Positions 1-7,109 of a stretch of DNA of 19,116 bases are shown here, in pieces (within the stretch, counting starts at the first letter, position 1; every line of letters begins with the position of its first letter). This DNA comes from Dehalococcoidia bacterium UBA1151. Lineage in GTDB: Bacteria; Chloroflexota; Dehalococcoidia; Lucifugimonadales; Lucifugimonadaceae. The translations under genes and the position numbers were made by a program. The stretch spans positions 9,325-28,440 of the forward strand of contig DBZV01000070.1 of NCBI GenBank assembly GCA_002311865.1. The letters are read 5' to 3'. A model generated the notes under the pieces. That model saw only the letters and a program-made list of their open reading frames with translations. It was not told the origin of the DNA and ran no database searches.

Positions 1-109
1 GAGATCCCGGTCGCGGAGCCGCCCAGGATGACAGTGCTTTGAGTATGTGTGTTGCTCCCCATAAGAAGGGCAAGCCCCACGGCTACCAGGGGCAGTGCAG
101 GATCAATCA

Positions 110-1318
110 CTACACCCCGATCAGGTAGATCTCCGTCTGCGGTTCCGTGGTGATCTCAACCAATCCCTCACCAATGTAGAGGTCGATCTCTGAACGGACT
201 CCGAAGTCTTCTGTGTACACGCCGGGCTCGACTGTGATGCCGAGGCCGGGGGACAGGTTGCGGGTGTCGTGAGTTTCCCAATCATCGAGATTTACGGCGT
301 TGCTGTGGACAGTGCGTCCGAGGGAGTGTCCGAGGCGATGGATGAACTCATCACCAAATCCTGCGGCGGAGATCACGTCCCGCGCCCGTCGGTCGGCCTC
401 CCAGCCTTCGATTGGCTCACCTGAAGTCACGCGGTCTTGGATCAGTTCCACAGCAGCGTCACGCCCGCTGATTACTGCATCGAACACGCGGCGATGCTCG
501 GAAGACGGCGTATCGCCAAGGAACGCGGTCCACGTGATGTCGGCATACATGGAATCCGGCACATCTTTCTGACGCGCCCACAGGTCGATGAGTAGCCAGC
601 TACCGCGCCTGAGCACCGCACTTCCGGCGGGCTGGGGTTCGTAGTGCGGGTCTGATGAGTGCGCATTAACTGCTACCGCCGGCCCGTCGGTGGTGATCAG
701 CCCAAGCCGGTCAAAGCGGCCACGGATGAACTCAGCCAGATCGTGTTCCGTGAGTTTCCAGTTGATGTTTTCGGAGACGAAATCGAACGCATTGTGAACG
801 ATTGTGGTCAGCCGTTCCGCGGCGTACCTGTGTGAGTCGAGTTGCTCAGGCGACCAACGCTCCGTAGCGTGCTGAAGGACGTTGCCAGAACTGACAACTT
901 CGACGCCAAGACTGCGAACTAGCTCGACAGACCCCGCATCCGTCCTGCCGACTCTTGGAAGCGCACCTTCAGGTGAGTACTCCATGGCGATTGTGGAAGA
1001 GCCGGCGAGCAGGGCGGTGAGTTCGTGTATCAGAGAGGCACGGCTTGAGTAGGGGGTTACTGAGGCCGTCGCCTCGCCCAGTTCATCCCAGAGTTCGGCG
1101 AATCTCCCTGCGTCCACACCGTGGGCCAAAAGCGTTGGATCGCCGTCAGTCGGAATGAAGAGCCAACACGGGCGCGTTACGTTGTTCGCATGGCCGCCCA
1201 GGACGTTCCAGAAGATGGGGTTGGCGTCGAAGTAGTCCCGTAGCAGCCAGCCGTCGATATGAGATCCGCTGAGATACTCCTGCGCCGATTCAATCGTTGT
1301 TTGAGTATTCTGGGTCAC
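110..1318 (-). CDS. M24 family metallopeptidase (Xaa-Pro aminopeptidase/creatinase fold)
   Basis: The 402-residue protein has the two-part layout of M24 enzymes: a creatinase-like N-terminal domain to about residue 155, then a pita-bread catalytic domain. All five expected metal ligands are visible: D245 (LLIDLW), D260 (YADITWT), H331 (HRLGHSLG), E364 (TVEPGVY) and E377 (RSEIDLY). H225 (DPHYEP) fits the substrate-side histidine. The two Asp are 15 residues apart rather than the usual 11 or so, so there is a short insertion. The likely role is cytoplasmic hydrolysis of an Xaa-Pro peptide or a creatine-like C-N bond; the substrate cannot be read from sequence. It starts with GTG, which overlaps the TGA of the MocA-like gene (GTGA), so it is the last gene of a translationally coupled operon. 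Confident for the family, weak for the substrate. Confidence 0.9.
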   Translation of the reverse strand: MTQNTQTTIESAQEYLSGSHIDGWLLRDYFDANPIFWNVLGGHANNVTRPCWLFIPTDGDPTLLAHGVDAGRFAELWDELGEATASVTPYSSRASLIHELTALLAGSSTIAMEYSPEGALPRVGRTDAGSVELVRSLGVEVVSSGNVLQHATERWSPEQLDSHRYAAERLTTIVHNAFDFVSENINWKLTEHDLAEFIRGRFDRLGLITTDGPAVAVNAHSSDPHYEPQPAGSAVLRRGSWLLIDLWARQKDVPDSMYADITWTAFLGDTPSSEHRRVFDAVISGRDAAVELIQDRVTSGEPIEGWEADRRARDVISAAGFGDEFIHRLGHSLGRTVHSNAVNLDDWETHDTRNLSPGLGITVEPGVYTEDFGVRSEIDLYIGEGLVEITTEPQTEIYLIGV

Positions 1319-1923
1319 GCCTGACCTTCAGGTCCGCCGAACGTATCCTTCGCCGCTTCGTATGCTTCCGGGGTGTTCATATCCAATCGGACGATGGCCG
1401 AATCGATCGGAACCCAGTTGACCTCATCAGCGTGCGCCTTCATCACTTTGCGGACGCCCTGTGACTCTTCAGAAATAGCGTCAAGTTCCTGGCGTAGCGT
1501 CCCATCGAAAATCAGTGGGTGGCCGCCGTGACCATCGTATCGAGGGCAGGAGATCAAAGCGTCAGTTTCCAGGTGCGAGGCGAGCATTTTCTCAATTAGC
1601 CACGCTGGCCTGGGCTGGTCGACCGCCAGAAGCATGATCGTAGTTGTGCTTTTGGGCAGCGCCGCCAATCCAGCCTTGATGGAGGTTGACTTGCCTTCTC
1701 GGTAGTGGGGATTAATGACGCTCTGCACACCCTCACCCCGCACAGCTTCCTGCACCTCGTAGGCGCGGTTGCCAGTCACTACGTAAATCTCGTCAACGCC
1801 GCCAGCTTTGAGGGACTCGATCTGGCGCTGCACCAAAGGCGCGCCAAACCAGTCAAGCAGTGGTTTGAGTGTGCCCATCCGAGACGACTCCCCGGCAGCG
1901 AGGATGATTGCGCAAACCGTCAA
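1315..1923 (-). CDS. MocA-like molybdenum cofactor nucleotidyltransferase (NTP transferase family)
   Basis: A 202-residue protein with the MobA/MocA signature at its N-terminus (ILAAGESSRMG, then K19 in the TLKPLL segment), the metal/nucleotide region LLAVDQPRP, and the MocA-type GHGGHPLIF segment. MocA enzymes transfer CMP from CTP to Mo-molybdopterin, giving the dinucleotide cofactor used by xanthine-dehydrogenase and CO-dehydrogenase family enzymes. The CTP preference here is inferred from the pairing with an XdhC-like gene. The start is TTG: GGAG lies 8 nt upstream, and the first ATG (M16) would remove the LAAG signature. It follows the XdhC-like gene by 32 nt and overlaps the M24 gene by 4 nt. 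A MobA-type or other sugar-nucleotide transferase is less likely. Confidence 0.87.
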   Translation of the reverse strand: MTVCAIILAAGESSRMGTLKPLLDWFGAPLVQRQIESLKAGGVDEIYVVTGNRAYEVQEAVRGEGVQSVINPHYREGKSTSIKAGLAALPKSTTTIMLLAVDQPRPAWLIEKMLASHLETDALISCPRYDGHGGHPLIFDGTLRQELDAISEESQGVRKVMKAHADEVNWVPIDSAIVRLDMNTPEAYEAAKDTFGGPEGQA

Positions 1924-1955
1924 CGGTCCAGCTCCGTGCGGTCCAAGTGTGAAAT

Positions 1956-3089
1956 TTAGTCGGCTGCTGCGGTCACGGCGGATTTGGACTCAATTCGCGT
2001 CAGGTGGCGCTCTTCAAGCTTCATCGGTCGGCCATCGCCGCCGAGCCTGAACATCAGCATCTCAGCCACGATGCTCACGGCGATCTCTTCTGGAGTTCGC
2101 GCCTGGATATCCAGACCGCTCGGCGCCCGCAACTCTCGCACCCGTTCTATGGGGAGACCGCGTTCGATCAACGCTTCATAGATGAGGATCGTTTTCCGCT
2201 TGCTGCCCAGAAGCGCAACGTAGCTTGCTTTCGACTGCGCCGCGGCTTCCAGAGCGGTGTCATCGTAGCGGTGGCCACGCGTAGCAATGACGATGAACGT
2301 GTTGGCGTTGATGGGAATTCGATTGAGGGCGTCAACGAAATCTTCCGTATACACCGCATCGGCTTCGGGGAACCGCTCTTCATTGGCGAACTCGGGGCGG
2401 TCGTCAATAACGGTGATCTTGAATCCGACGCTTGCGGCAACAGGCGCCAGCGCCTTCGCAACGTGACCACCGCCAGCGAGGATCAGGCGGGGCGGCGTTG
2501 TGTACGCCTCCAGGAAGTACTCCACGCCACTGGGGTGCGTCACGTACTCCTGCTTGCCCATCGCCATGAGTTTGCGGGCGCGCAGGCTGGCGTCCTCATC
2601 CAATTCCGGTGAGCCAAGTGTACTTTCGGTTGTGCCGTTCTCACGCACCATCAGCTTTGAGCCGATTGACGCGCCGGAGTCTTCAGGAGCTTTGACCACG
2701 CTGGCGATCGCCACCGGGACGCCGCCATCGTAAGCCGACACTATCTCTTCGGCGAAGGGCAGCAGATCATCGGTGTCTCGAACGGGGTCGATCAGGAAAT
2801 ACATGGTGCCGCCGCAGATGAGGCCGTCTTCAGCTGCCAGGTCCTCGTTCAGTTCGTAATCGCGCACCTGCGCGCCGCCAGTGCCCTTCATAAGCATTTT
2901 GGCAGCGAACCAGATATCGCCTTCCACACAGCCGCCGCCCAGCGTGCCAACGCCGCTTCCATCCTCACGGACAAGTAGCTTCGCGCCCGGCTTCTGAGGC
3001 GTTGATCCCGATGTTCTGACGACGGTGGCGAGCACCACGGGCTTATCGTCTTTTAGCTGGCTTACAGCGTCCCGATAGACCTGTTCCAT
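1956..3089 (-). CDS. XdhC/CoxI family molybdoenzyme maturation factor
   Basis: A 377-residue protein with both XdhC domains. The N-terminal XdhC/CoxI domain (residues about 10-80) holds VVRTSGSTPQKPGAK and GTLGGGCVEGDIW. The C-terminal Rossmann domain (about 200-350) holds LILAGGGHVAKAL, VIDDRPEFANEERFP and LLGSKRKT. XdhC proteins bind the mature, sulfurated cofactor and load it into xanthine-dehydrogenase or CO-dehydrogenase type hydroxylases in the cytoplasm. The ATG start has GAGG 8 nt upstream. It is the first gene of the operon with the MocA-like and M24 genes. No molybdenum hydroxylase gene is present in the window, so its client enzyme is encoded elsewhere, possibly beyond the left edge. 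Confidence 0.93.
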   Translation of the reverse strand: MEQVYRDAVSQLKDDKPVVLATVVRTSGSTPQKPGAKLLVREDGSGVGTLGGGCVEGDIWFAAKMLMKGTGGAQVRDYELNEDLAAEDGLICGGTMYFLIDPVRDTDDLLPFAEEIVSAYDGGVPVAIASVVKAPEDSGASIGSKLMVRENGTTESTLGSPELDEDASLRARKLMAMGKQEYVTHPSGVEYFLEAYTTPPRLILAGGGHVAKALAPVAASVGFKITVIDDRPEFANEERFPEADAVYTEDFVDALNRIPINANTFIVIATRGHRYDDTALEAAAQSKASYVALLGSKRKTILIYEALIERGLPIERVRELRAPSGLDIQARTPEEIAVSIVAEMLMFRLGGDGRPMKLEERHLTRIESKSAVTAAAD

Positions 3090-3242
3090 TACCAGAGCCT
3101 CAATTCACTTTTTACAATGGGAATCCGGTCGATTTCCTTCGAGAATTCAGTAGTTCAAGATTAGCACAGGGTGCCAGTTACGACGCTGGTCATTTTGCAC
3201 TTTGTGCCGTGTTAGATGCGTGAGGATATTCAGCGGCCCAGA

Positions 3243-4340
3243 TCAGGCAATTCTGAACTCTTTCAGAGCCTCCCGATTTAGCTCCAAACCCAACCCGGGA
3301 CGATCGGGCGCATACACGTTCCCGTCTTTGATCTGGACAGTCTCTTTGTAGATTTTTCCGTGCATGGGGTCTGTTGATTCCCGGTAGTACTCCAGAATCA
3401 GGCCGTTCGAGATGGCGCAGACCAGGTGAATGTGGACCTCTTGGGCACCGTGCGGAGCGATATCCAGGTCGTTCGCCTGGGCTAGCGCAACCACTTTCAT
3501 GAAGTCTGTGATGCCACCCATCACAAGCGCATCGGGCTGCAAAATATCCACCGCCCGGTGGTTGATCATGTCGCGGAAGCCGTAGCGCGTGTACTCGTTC
3601 TCGCCAGCGGCGATAGGAACTGACGTAGAGCGGGTGATCTCGCGTTGGCCGATGTAATCGTCGGGCTCGACCGGCTCTTCGAACCAGAAGACGTCGTAGT
3701 TCTCAATTTTGCGTGCGAACTCGATGGCCTCGTAGTGCCGGTACGCGTTGTTGGCATCCACCATCACCTTAATATCGGGGCCAACGGCATCTCGAACGAC
3801 GCGGACGCGCTCCACGTCTTCGTTAATAGAAACCGCGCCAACCTTCATCTTGACGGCTTTGGCGCCCACCTCCAGGTTCTCTTCCATCTCCTGGGCAAGT
3901 TCCTTCAGGCCTTTGCCTTCCTCGTAGTAGCCGCCGGCAATGTACGCGGGGACGTTATTGGTGAACCCGCCAAGCAGCTTGTACAGCGGCATCCCGGCCA
4001 TCTTGCCTTTGAGATCCCAGAGTGCGATATCCAGTCCACCGATGACACGAGTGGTAATGCCACGCCGGCCGACGAGCTTGGGTCGCCACATTTCATGCCA
4101 GTGGCGCTCGATATCGAGCGGGTCTTTGCCGATGACTACCTGCTTGATGTGGTTGAGGATTGCCACGCCAACTTCTGGTGCATCCTGAATGCTGGCGCCG
4201 ATGCCAATACCCGTAACGCCTTCATCGGTCTCAACGTTGATCACGTTTATTCCGGCGTGGGTGTACGTGTAGAGGCCGTTGGTGATGGGTGTGCGGCGCG
4301 GCCAGCGATACACTTCCATCTCAACATTGGTAATCTTCAT
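3243..4340 (-). CDS. Mandelate racemase/muconate lactonizing enzyme family protein (MR subgroup, probable acid-sugar dehydratase or racemase)
   Basis: A 365-residue enolase-superfamily protein with the capping domain at about 1-120 and the modified TIM barrel after it. The full mandelate-racemase set is present: KxK general base (K164, K166), Mg ligands D195 (VMVDANN), E221 (FEEP) and E247 (AAGENEY), and the D270/H297 dyad (ILQPD, APHG). Such enzymes abstract the proton next to a carboxylate, then dehydrate an aldonic or aldaric acid or racemize a hydroxy acid. Having both a Lys and a His base suits racemases and some dehydratases; the substrate is not deducible. The ATG start has GAGGA 7 nt upstream. 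It is separated by 153 nt from the XdhC-like operon and divergent from the membrane protein at 4501. It differs from the second superfamily member at 10116, which lacks the KxK pair. Confidence 0.92.
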   Translation of the reverse strand: MKITNVEMEVYRWPRRTPITNGLYTYTHAGINVINVETDEGVTGIGIGASIQDAPEVGVAILNHIKQVVIGKDPLDIERHWHEMWRPKLVGRRGITTRVIGGLDIALWDLKGKMAGMPLYKLLGGFTNNVPAYIAGGYYEEGKGLKELAQEMEENLEVGAKAVKMKVGAVSINEDVERVRVVRDAVGPDIKVMVDANNAYRHYEAIEFARKIENYDVFWFEEPVEPDDYIGQREITRSTSVPIAAGENEYTRYGFRDMINHRAVDILQPDALVMGGITDFMKVVALAQANDLDIAPHGAQEVHIHLVCAISNGLILEYYRESTDPMHGKIYKETVQIKDGNVYAPDRPGLGLELNREALKEFRIA

Positions 4341-4500
4341 CTGGAAATCCTCATAGCTCTGGGTAAATCTGGCGAACAGAAATATTGGGCGTTAGATCAA
4401 AGTTGTGGGATAGTACTGCTAATCCAGAAGCGTGTCAGCCACTCCAACCAACTGGCCCGACCCCAAGTAGACGAATACAACGGAGACAATTACTGCCGCA

Positions 4501-5382
4501 ATGTTTCACACCATAGGCCACACATTTCAACTGATGAAGATGAGCTGGCGAGTCCTGATGAAGGATAAGGAGCTCATCTGGTTCCCGATCTTCGGCATCG
4601 TAGGCAGCCTGATCGTTCTCGGAGTATTTTTCCTGATTGCGTCGGCGACAGGTGCGATCGACCGGGCACAGGAGATCGCAGATCAGCAAGGCAATGCGCA
4701 AGTGGCAGGGCAGGCTCAGTCCTACAACCCGGGCGATATTGTGTTGCTGGTCCTGCTCTATATCTCTGTCTACTTTGTGATGATATTTTTCAACTCAGCA
4801 CTCATCGCAGCAGCTCTTGAGCGCCTGCGCGGCGGCGACCCGAATATCTCATCCGGTATGGCGGTGGCGATGAAACACATTCCCCAGATCCTGGGATGGG
4901 CGATTATTTCGGCCAGCGTGGGCTTGATACTGCAGATCCTACGTAGTCGACAGGATGGTTTCATGGGCCGATTAGTCATCAACATGATCGGTGGCGCCTG
5001 GTCCCTCATGACATTCTTCGTGGTGCCGGTGCTGGTCAACGAGGGCAAAAGCCCGATTGGCTCCATCAAGCGCTCCGCAGGCATGGTCCGAGATACTTGG
5101 GGTCGACAGATCACATCGTCGTTTGGGTTCCAGCTTGTCTACCTGATCGCCGGAGTTATCGCGATTCTGCCAGCGCTGCTATTCTTCGCGATCTTCCCAA
5201 TCCTGGGAATCATCGTTGGTGTGATTACGATCTCGATAGCGATCGGCGTAGTCGGGGCCCTCGAAGGCATCTTCAAGGCAGCGCTCTACGAGTACGCACT
5301 CGGCGAAAAGCCAATCGAGTTCGATACGGAGACGCTGAAAGGCGCCTACATGACAGACCTGCGAGCCCAGCCCAGCCGCTAA
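4501..5382 (+). CDS. Multi-pass membrane protein (resembles DUF6159 family)
   Basis: A 293-residue integral membrane protein. Hydrophobic segments lie at about residues 26-48, 78-105, 128-147, 163-179 and 208-258 (the last long enough for two helices), giving five or six membrane spans. The N-terminal pattern SWRVLMKDKELIWFPI recalls DUF6159-type proteins, where a short amphipathic lead is followed by a charged KDKEL and a first helix. The central KSPIGSIKRSAGMVRDTWG segment lies between spans and probably sits at the membrane surface. The function is unknown. The first ATG is used because the family keeps about 15 residues before SWRVL; the SD is poor there, so M12 or M14 are possible alternatives. 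It is divergent from the enolase-superfamily gene and is followed by palindromic repeat DNA. Confidence 0.75.
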   Translation: MFHTIGHTFQLMKMSWRVLMKDKELIWFPIFGIVGSLIVLGVFFLIASATGAIDRAQEIADQQGNAQVAGQAQSYNPGDIVLLVLLYISVYFVMIFFNSALIAAALERLRGGDPNISSGMAVAMKHIPQILGWAIISASVGLILQILRSRQDGFMGRLVINMIGGAWSLMTFFVVPVLVNEGKSPIGSIKRSAGMVRDTWGRQITSSFGFQLVYLIAGVIAILPALLFFAIFPILGIIVGVITISIAIGVVGALEGIFKAALYEYALGEKPIEFDTETLKGAYMTDLRAQPSR

Positions 5383-5394
5383 GTCGAGCAGCCA

Positions 5395-5505
5395 CCCTCA
5401 CCTCAATCCTCTCCCGAAATGGGAGAGGAGTTGTGTTGTCGCCTCCCAAGATGGGGAGGCGCAGGATTTATCCCCTCTCCCACTGGGAGAGGGCTAGGGT
5501 GAGGG
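5395..5505. repeat. Palindromic MITE/REP-like element, full inverted copy
   Basis: A 111-bp element with matching ends: CCCTCACC at 5395-5402 and its complement GGTGAGGG at 5498-5505. Inside lie three hairpins: 5408-5428 (8-bp stem CCTCTCCC, 5-nt loop), 5441-5460 (7-bp stem GCCTCCC, 6-nt loop) and 5473-5493 (9-bp stem CCCTCTCCC, 3-nt loop). The left and right ends are the same unit in opposite orientation. Related single units lie at 11509 and 13846. It follows the stop codon of the membrane protein by 13 nt and could end transcription before the tRNA, although no T-run follows. No transposase is present, so it is probably a non-autonomous repeat. The stretch 5506-5706 holds only the small hairpin at 5578 and no convincing gene. 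Confidence 0.7.
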
Positions 5506-5577
5506 CGTGGTCGATTACCAAGCAAGCTTCATTGAGCAGCGTCTACACCGCTTATCGCGCCCATCAAATCCCCCGCC

Positions 5578-5606
5578 TGGATTCCGGCCTACGCCGGAAA
5601 GACGAA
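5578..5606. repeat. Short palindrome of intergenic REP-like type
   Basis: A perfect 7-bp stem, TTCCGGC (5582-5588) with GCCGGAA (5593-5599), around a CTAC loop, followed by AGACGA. The form resembles the widespread intergenic GATTCC-hairpin-GGAA-GACG repeats of many bacterial genomes. It lies between the larger palindromic element and the tRNA. Membership of a repeat family cannot be shown from one copy. Confidence 0.4.
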
Positions 5607-5706
5607 TTGGCGATGCCCTGGAATCGCCTGCACGTGCAACGTGCCGCTACGAGGCCATTCCGCGCCGCTACGCACAGATGCGATACTTAATCCTCGCCGC
5701 TAGCGT

Positions 5707-5782
5707 GGGCCTGTAGCTCAGTGGTTAGAGCAGTCGGCTCATAACCGATTGGTCGCAGGTTCAAATCCTGCCGGGCCCACCA
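5707..5782 (+). tRNA. tRNA with CAT anticodon, probably tRNA-Ile2 (lysidine type) or elongator tRNA-Met
   Basis: A full cloverleaf of 76 nt with encoded CCA. The acceptor stem GGGCCTG (5707-5713) pairs with CGGGCCC (5772-5778). The D-stem is GCTC/GAGC, the anticodon stem GTCGG/CCGAT, the loop CTCATAA, and the T-stem GCAGG/CCTGC with loop TTCAAAT. A73 and CCA complete the end. The anticodon is CAT. The G1-C72 pair argues against initiator tRNA. C4-G69, C5-G68 and a G27-T43 pair match features of E. coli tRNA-Ile2 that are, from memory, TilS recognition elements, and the D-loop and variable loop also resemble Ile2. Ile2 is therefore my preferred reading, with elongator Met second. Confidence 0.95.
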
Positions 5783-5987
5783 AATTCCAGCTCAATAACG
5801 CCGCTCTCAGGGAGCGGGCCGAGGGCTAGGCCTCTGGTGACATCGGCGCGCCACGGCGTTCCCACCTCCGTGCTCACACCTACCCCATTGATACCATTGG
5901 CTCACTTGAACTGCGGTATTGTGCGCCGCTTGAGCCTAGAGCGAGTCCGTTGATCCACGATAAATTTTGTTTACGGAGGCAAGAATC

Positions 5988-6116
5988 GTGGATCAAATTC
6001 TTGGTGGACTTGCAGGCGTGATATTCATCGTTGCGATGGCAACTGTCGGAATACTTATCGGTGCTATGGGCTCCGACATGGCCGATCAGGATCAGCGCCG
6101 CAAGCCCAAGTCATAG
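5988..6116 (+). CDS. Small single-pass membrane protein, 42 residues
   Basis: A short reading frame from GTG to TAG with a strong SD (ACGGAGG, ending about 8 nt before the start). The product begins MDQILGGLAGVIFIVA, has one hydrophobic segment at about residues 4-28, and ends in a polar, basic tail (MADQDQRRKPKS). This is a typical one-span membrane microprotein with a short N-terminus and a charged C-terminus. No family is recognised. It stands alone on the plus strand between the tRNA and the convergent TfoX-N gene; their stop codons are 32 nt apart. The upstream 200 nt after the tRNA show no other gene. Confidence comes from the SD, the clean hydrophobic/charged layout and its fit to the gap; homologues would settle it. 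Confidence 0.6.
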   Translation: MDQILGGLAGVIFIVAMATVGILIGAMGSDMADQDQRRKPKS

Positions 6117-6148
6117 TCGACTAGCGTCAGTCCGTAGCCGTTGGACGA

Positions 6149-6487
6149 CTACTTCTTCTTTGCTGCGTGCGCCACTTGCGCCGCTTCCTCTGCCCACTCG
6201 ATGAGGGTGGAGTCGTCTTCCATTACATCTGCCGACACTTCGAAGTAGGGCATCGGCTTGTGCTGGCTGCTTCCGGCGTCTTCATACCGCTTCCGGCTTT
6301 GATCATCAGCTCGGAAGAATAGCTCGGCTTCCGGGCTAACCAGGGCGAACATAGTGCCGCTTTCGAAGATGCCGTAGCCGCCGAACATCGACTTCGAGGT
6401 CACTTCGCCTACCGGCCTGAGTGCCTCTACCATTTCCGCCGCAACAGATGCCGCTGCTGAAGTGGCTTTCGCGCCTTTCTTACCCAT
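6149..6487 (-). CDS. TfoX/Sxy N-terminal domain protein
   Basis: A 112-residue protein matching the TfoX N-terminal domain: SKSMFGGYGIFESGTMFALVS at about 33-53, ELFFRADDQSRKRYEDAG, PMPYFEVSADVMED, and a C-terminal helix with a WAEEAAQVA core. A lysine-rich end follows. The full-length Sxy competence regulator has a second domain that is missing here, so this is the common stand-alone form of unknown role; a direct competence function should not be assumed. The ATG start has GGAG 6 nt upstream. It is the last gene of a minus-strand run with the 2H phosphoesterase (25-nt gap) and the glycosidase-like gene. Confidence 0.88.
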   Translation of the reverse strand: MGKKGAKATSAAASVAAEMVEALRPVGEVTSKSMFGGYGIFESGTMFALVSPEAELFFRADDQSRKRYEDAGSSQHKPMPYFEVSADVMEDDSTLIEWAEEAAQVAHAAKKK

Positions 6488-6512
6488 ACCTGACTCCCTT
6501 GATGTCTCCTGA

Positions 6513-7094
6513 CTACGTTAAAAGTGGATACCGCTTCATGAAACCCCACTTGCCTCCGACCGACGGACCAACCCGTGCCCATAGCTCCACCGCGGTCGCC
6601 TGGAATCCGGAACCGGGATCGAACTCATCGAATGCGGACTCAACTTCCAAGAGTTCCTCAGGGTCGTAATTTGAAGTCAGGCTCATATGCACCTGGTACG
6701 GGTCATCCGGGTACCTGAGTTTGCTGATCGGCGAAATCTCCTGAACGAGCCTGTCGTGAAGGTTCTGTATTTCCTGGAATACCGGAGCAACCAATACACC
6801 AGCCTTCTCACGCCATTCCACCTCAGCATTCTCGAAACTGATCCAGAACTGTTGGACGCCCGTCATTACTTCCTGAACCCTTTCCAGCAACTCATCGAAA
6901 TCAGTGATCTGCACAAACGTACCCTTCACGGTGATGTGGGCGGGAATGGCGGTTCGTGGTGATGGATATCGACGCCAGATGGCCTGCTGCGCATCGATGA
7001 TCTCCGCTGGTGCCGGGATAAGCAGCACGTAACAAGAGTAGCCGTAGCGGTCGTTGGGCTCGTCATCAGCCACCTGTGGCCTGGCAGGAGACAT
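6513..7094 (-). CDS. 2'-5' RNA ligase family / 2H phosphoesterase
   Basis: A 193-residue protein with the paired HxT/S motifs that define 2H phosphoesterases: H53-I-T55 (PAHITVKGTF) and H136-M-S138 (VHMSLTSN), about 80 residues apart. The length fits LigT-like proteins. These enzymes act on 2',3'-cyclic or 2'-5' phosphodiester bonds in RNA or nucleotides; the substrate here is open. The ATG has GAGGA 7 nt upstream, and the gap to the upstream glycosidase-like gene is only 15 nt, so the two are probably cotranscribed. Functional linkage with that neighbour is not obvious. Confidence 0.85.
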   Translation of the reverse strand: MSPARPQVADDEPNDRYGYSCYVLLIPAPAEIIDAQQAIWRRYPSPRTAIPAHITVKGTFVQITDFDELLERVQEVMTGVQQFWISFENAEVEWREKAGVLVAPVFQEIQNLHDRLVQEISPISKLRYPDDPYQVHMSLTSNYDPEELLEVESAFDEFDPGSGFQATAVELWARVGPSVGGKWGFMKRYPLLT

Positions 7095-7109
7095 CTATCA
7101 ATCCTCGAT

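Noticed and set aside
1..109. GATCCCGG...CAGGATGACAGT at the left edge, resembling an intergenic repeat remnant.
   Set aside because: Only one truncated copy is visible and pairing is imperfect, so no family can be shown.
3090..3242. A TGGCAC-N4-TGCTA sequence on the minus strand upstream of the XdhC-like gene, resembling a sigma-54 promoter.
   Set aside because: The spacing between the GG and GC elements is one base short of the strict -24/-12 rule, and Chloroflexota generally lack sigma-54.
3645..4568. A 307-codon plus-strand frame opposite the enolase-superfamily gene.
   Set aside because: It lies antisense to a gene with complete catalytic motifs and shows no domain of its own.
5395..5505. 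CRISPR-like spacing of the palindromic hairpins.
   Set aside because: The hairpins are not direct repeats of constant length, there are no spacers and no cas genes.
5097..5690. A plus-strand frame running from the membrane protein into the palindromic repeat.
   Set aside because: It overlaps a well-formed membrane protein in another frame and then translates repeat DNA.
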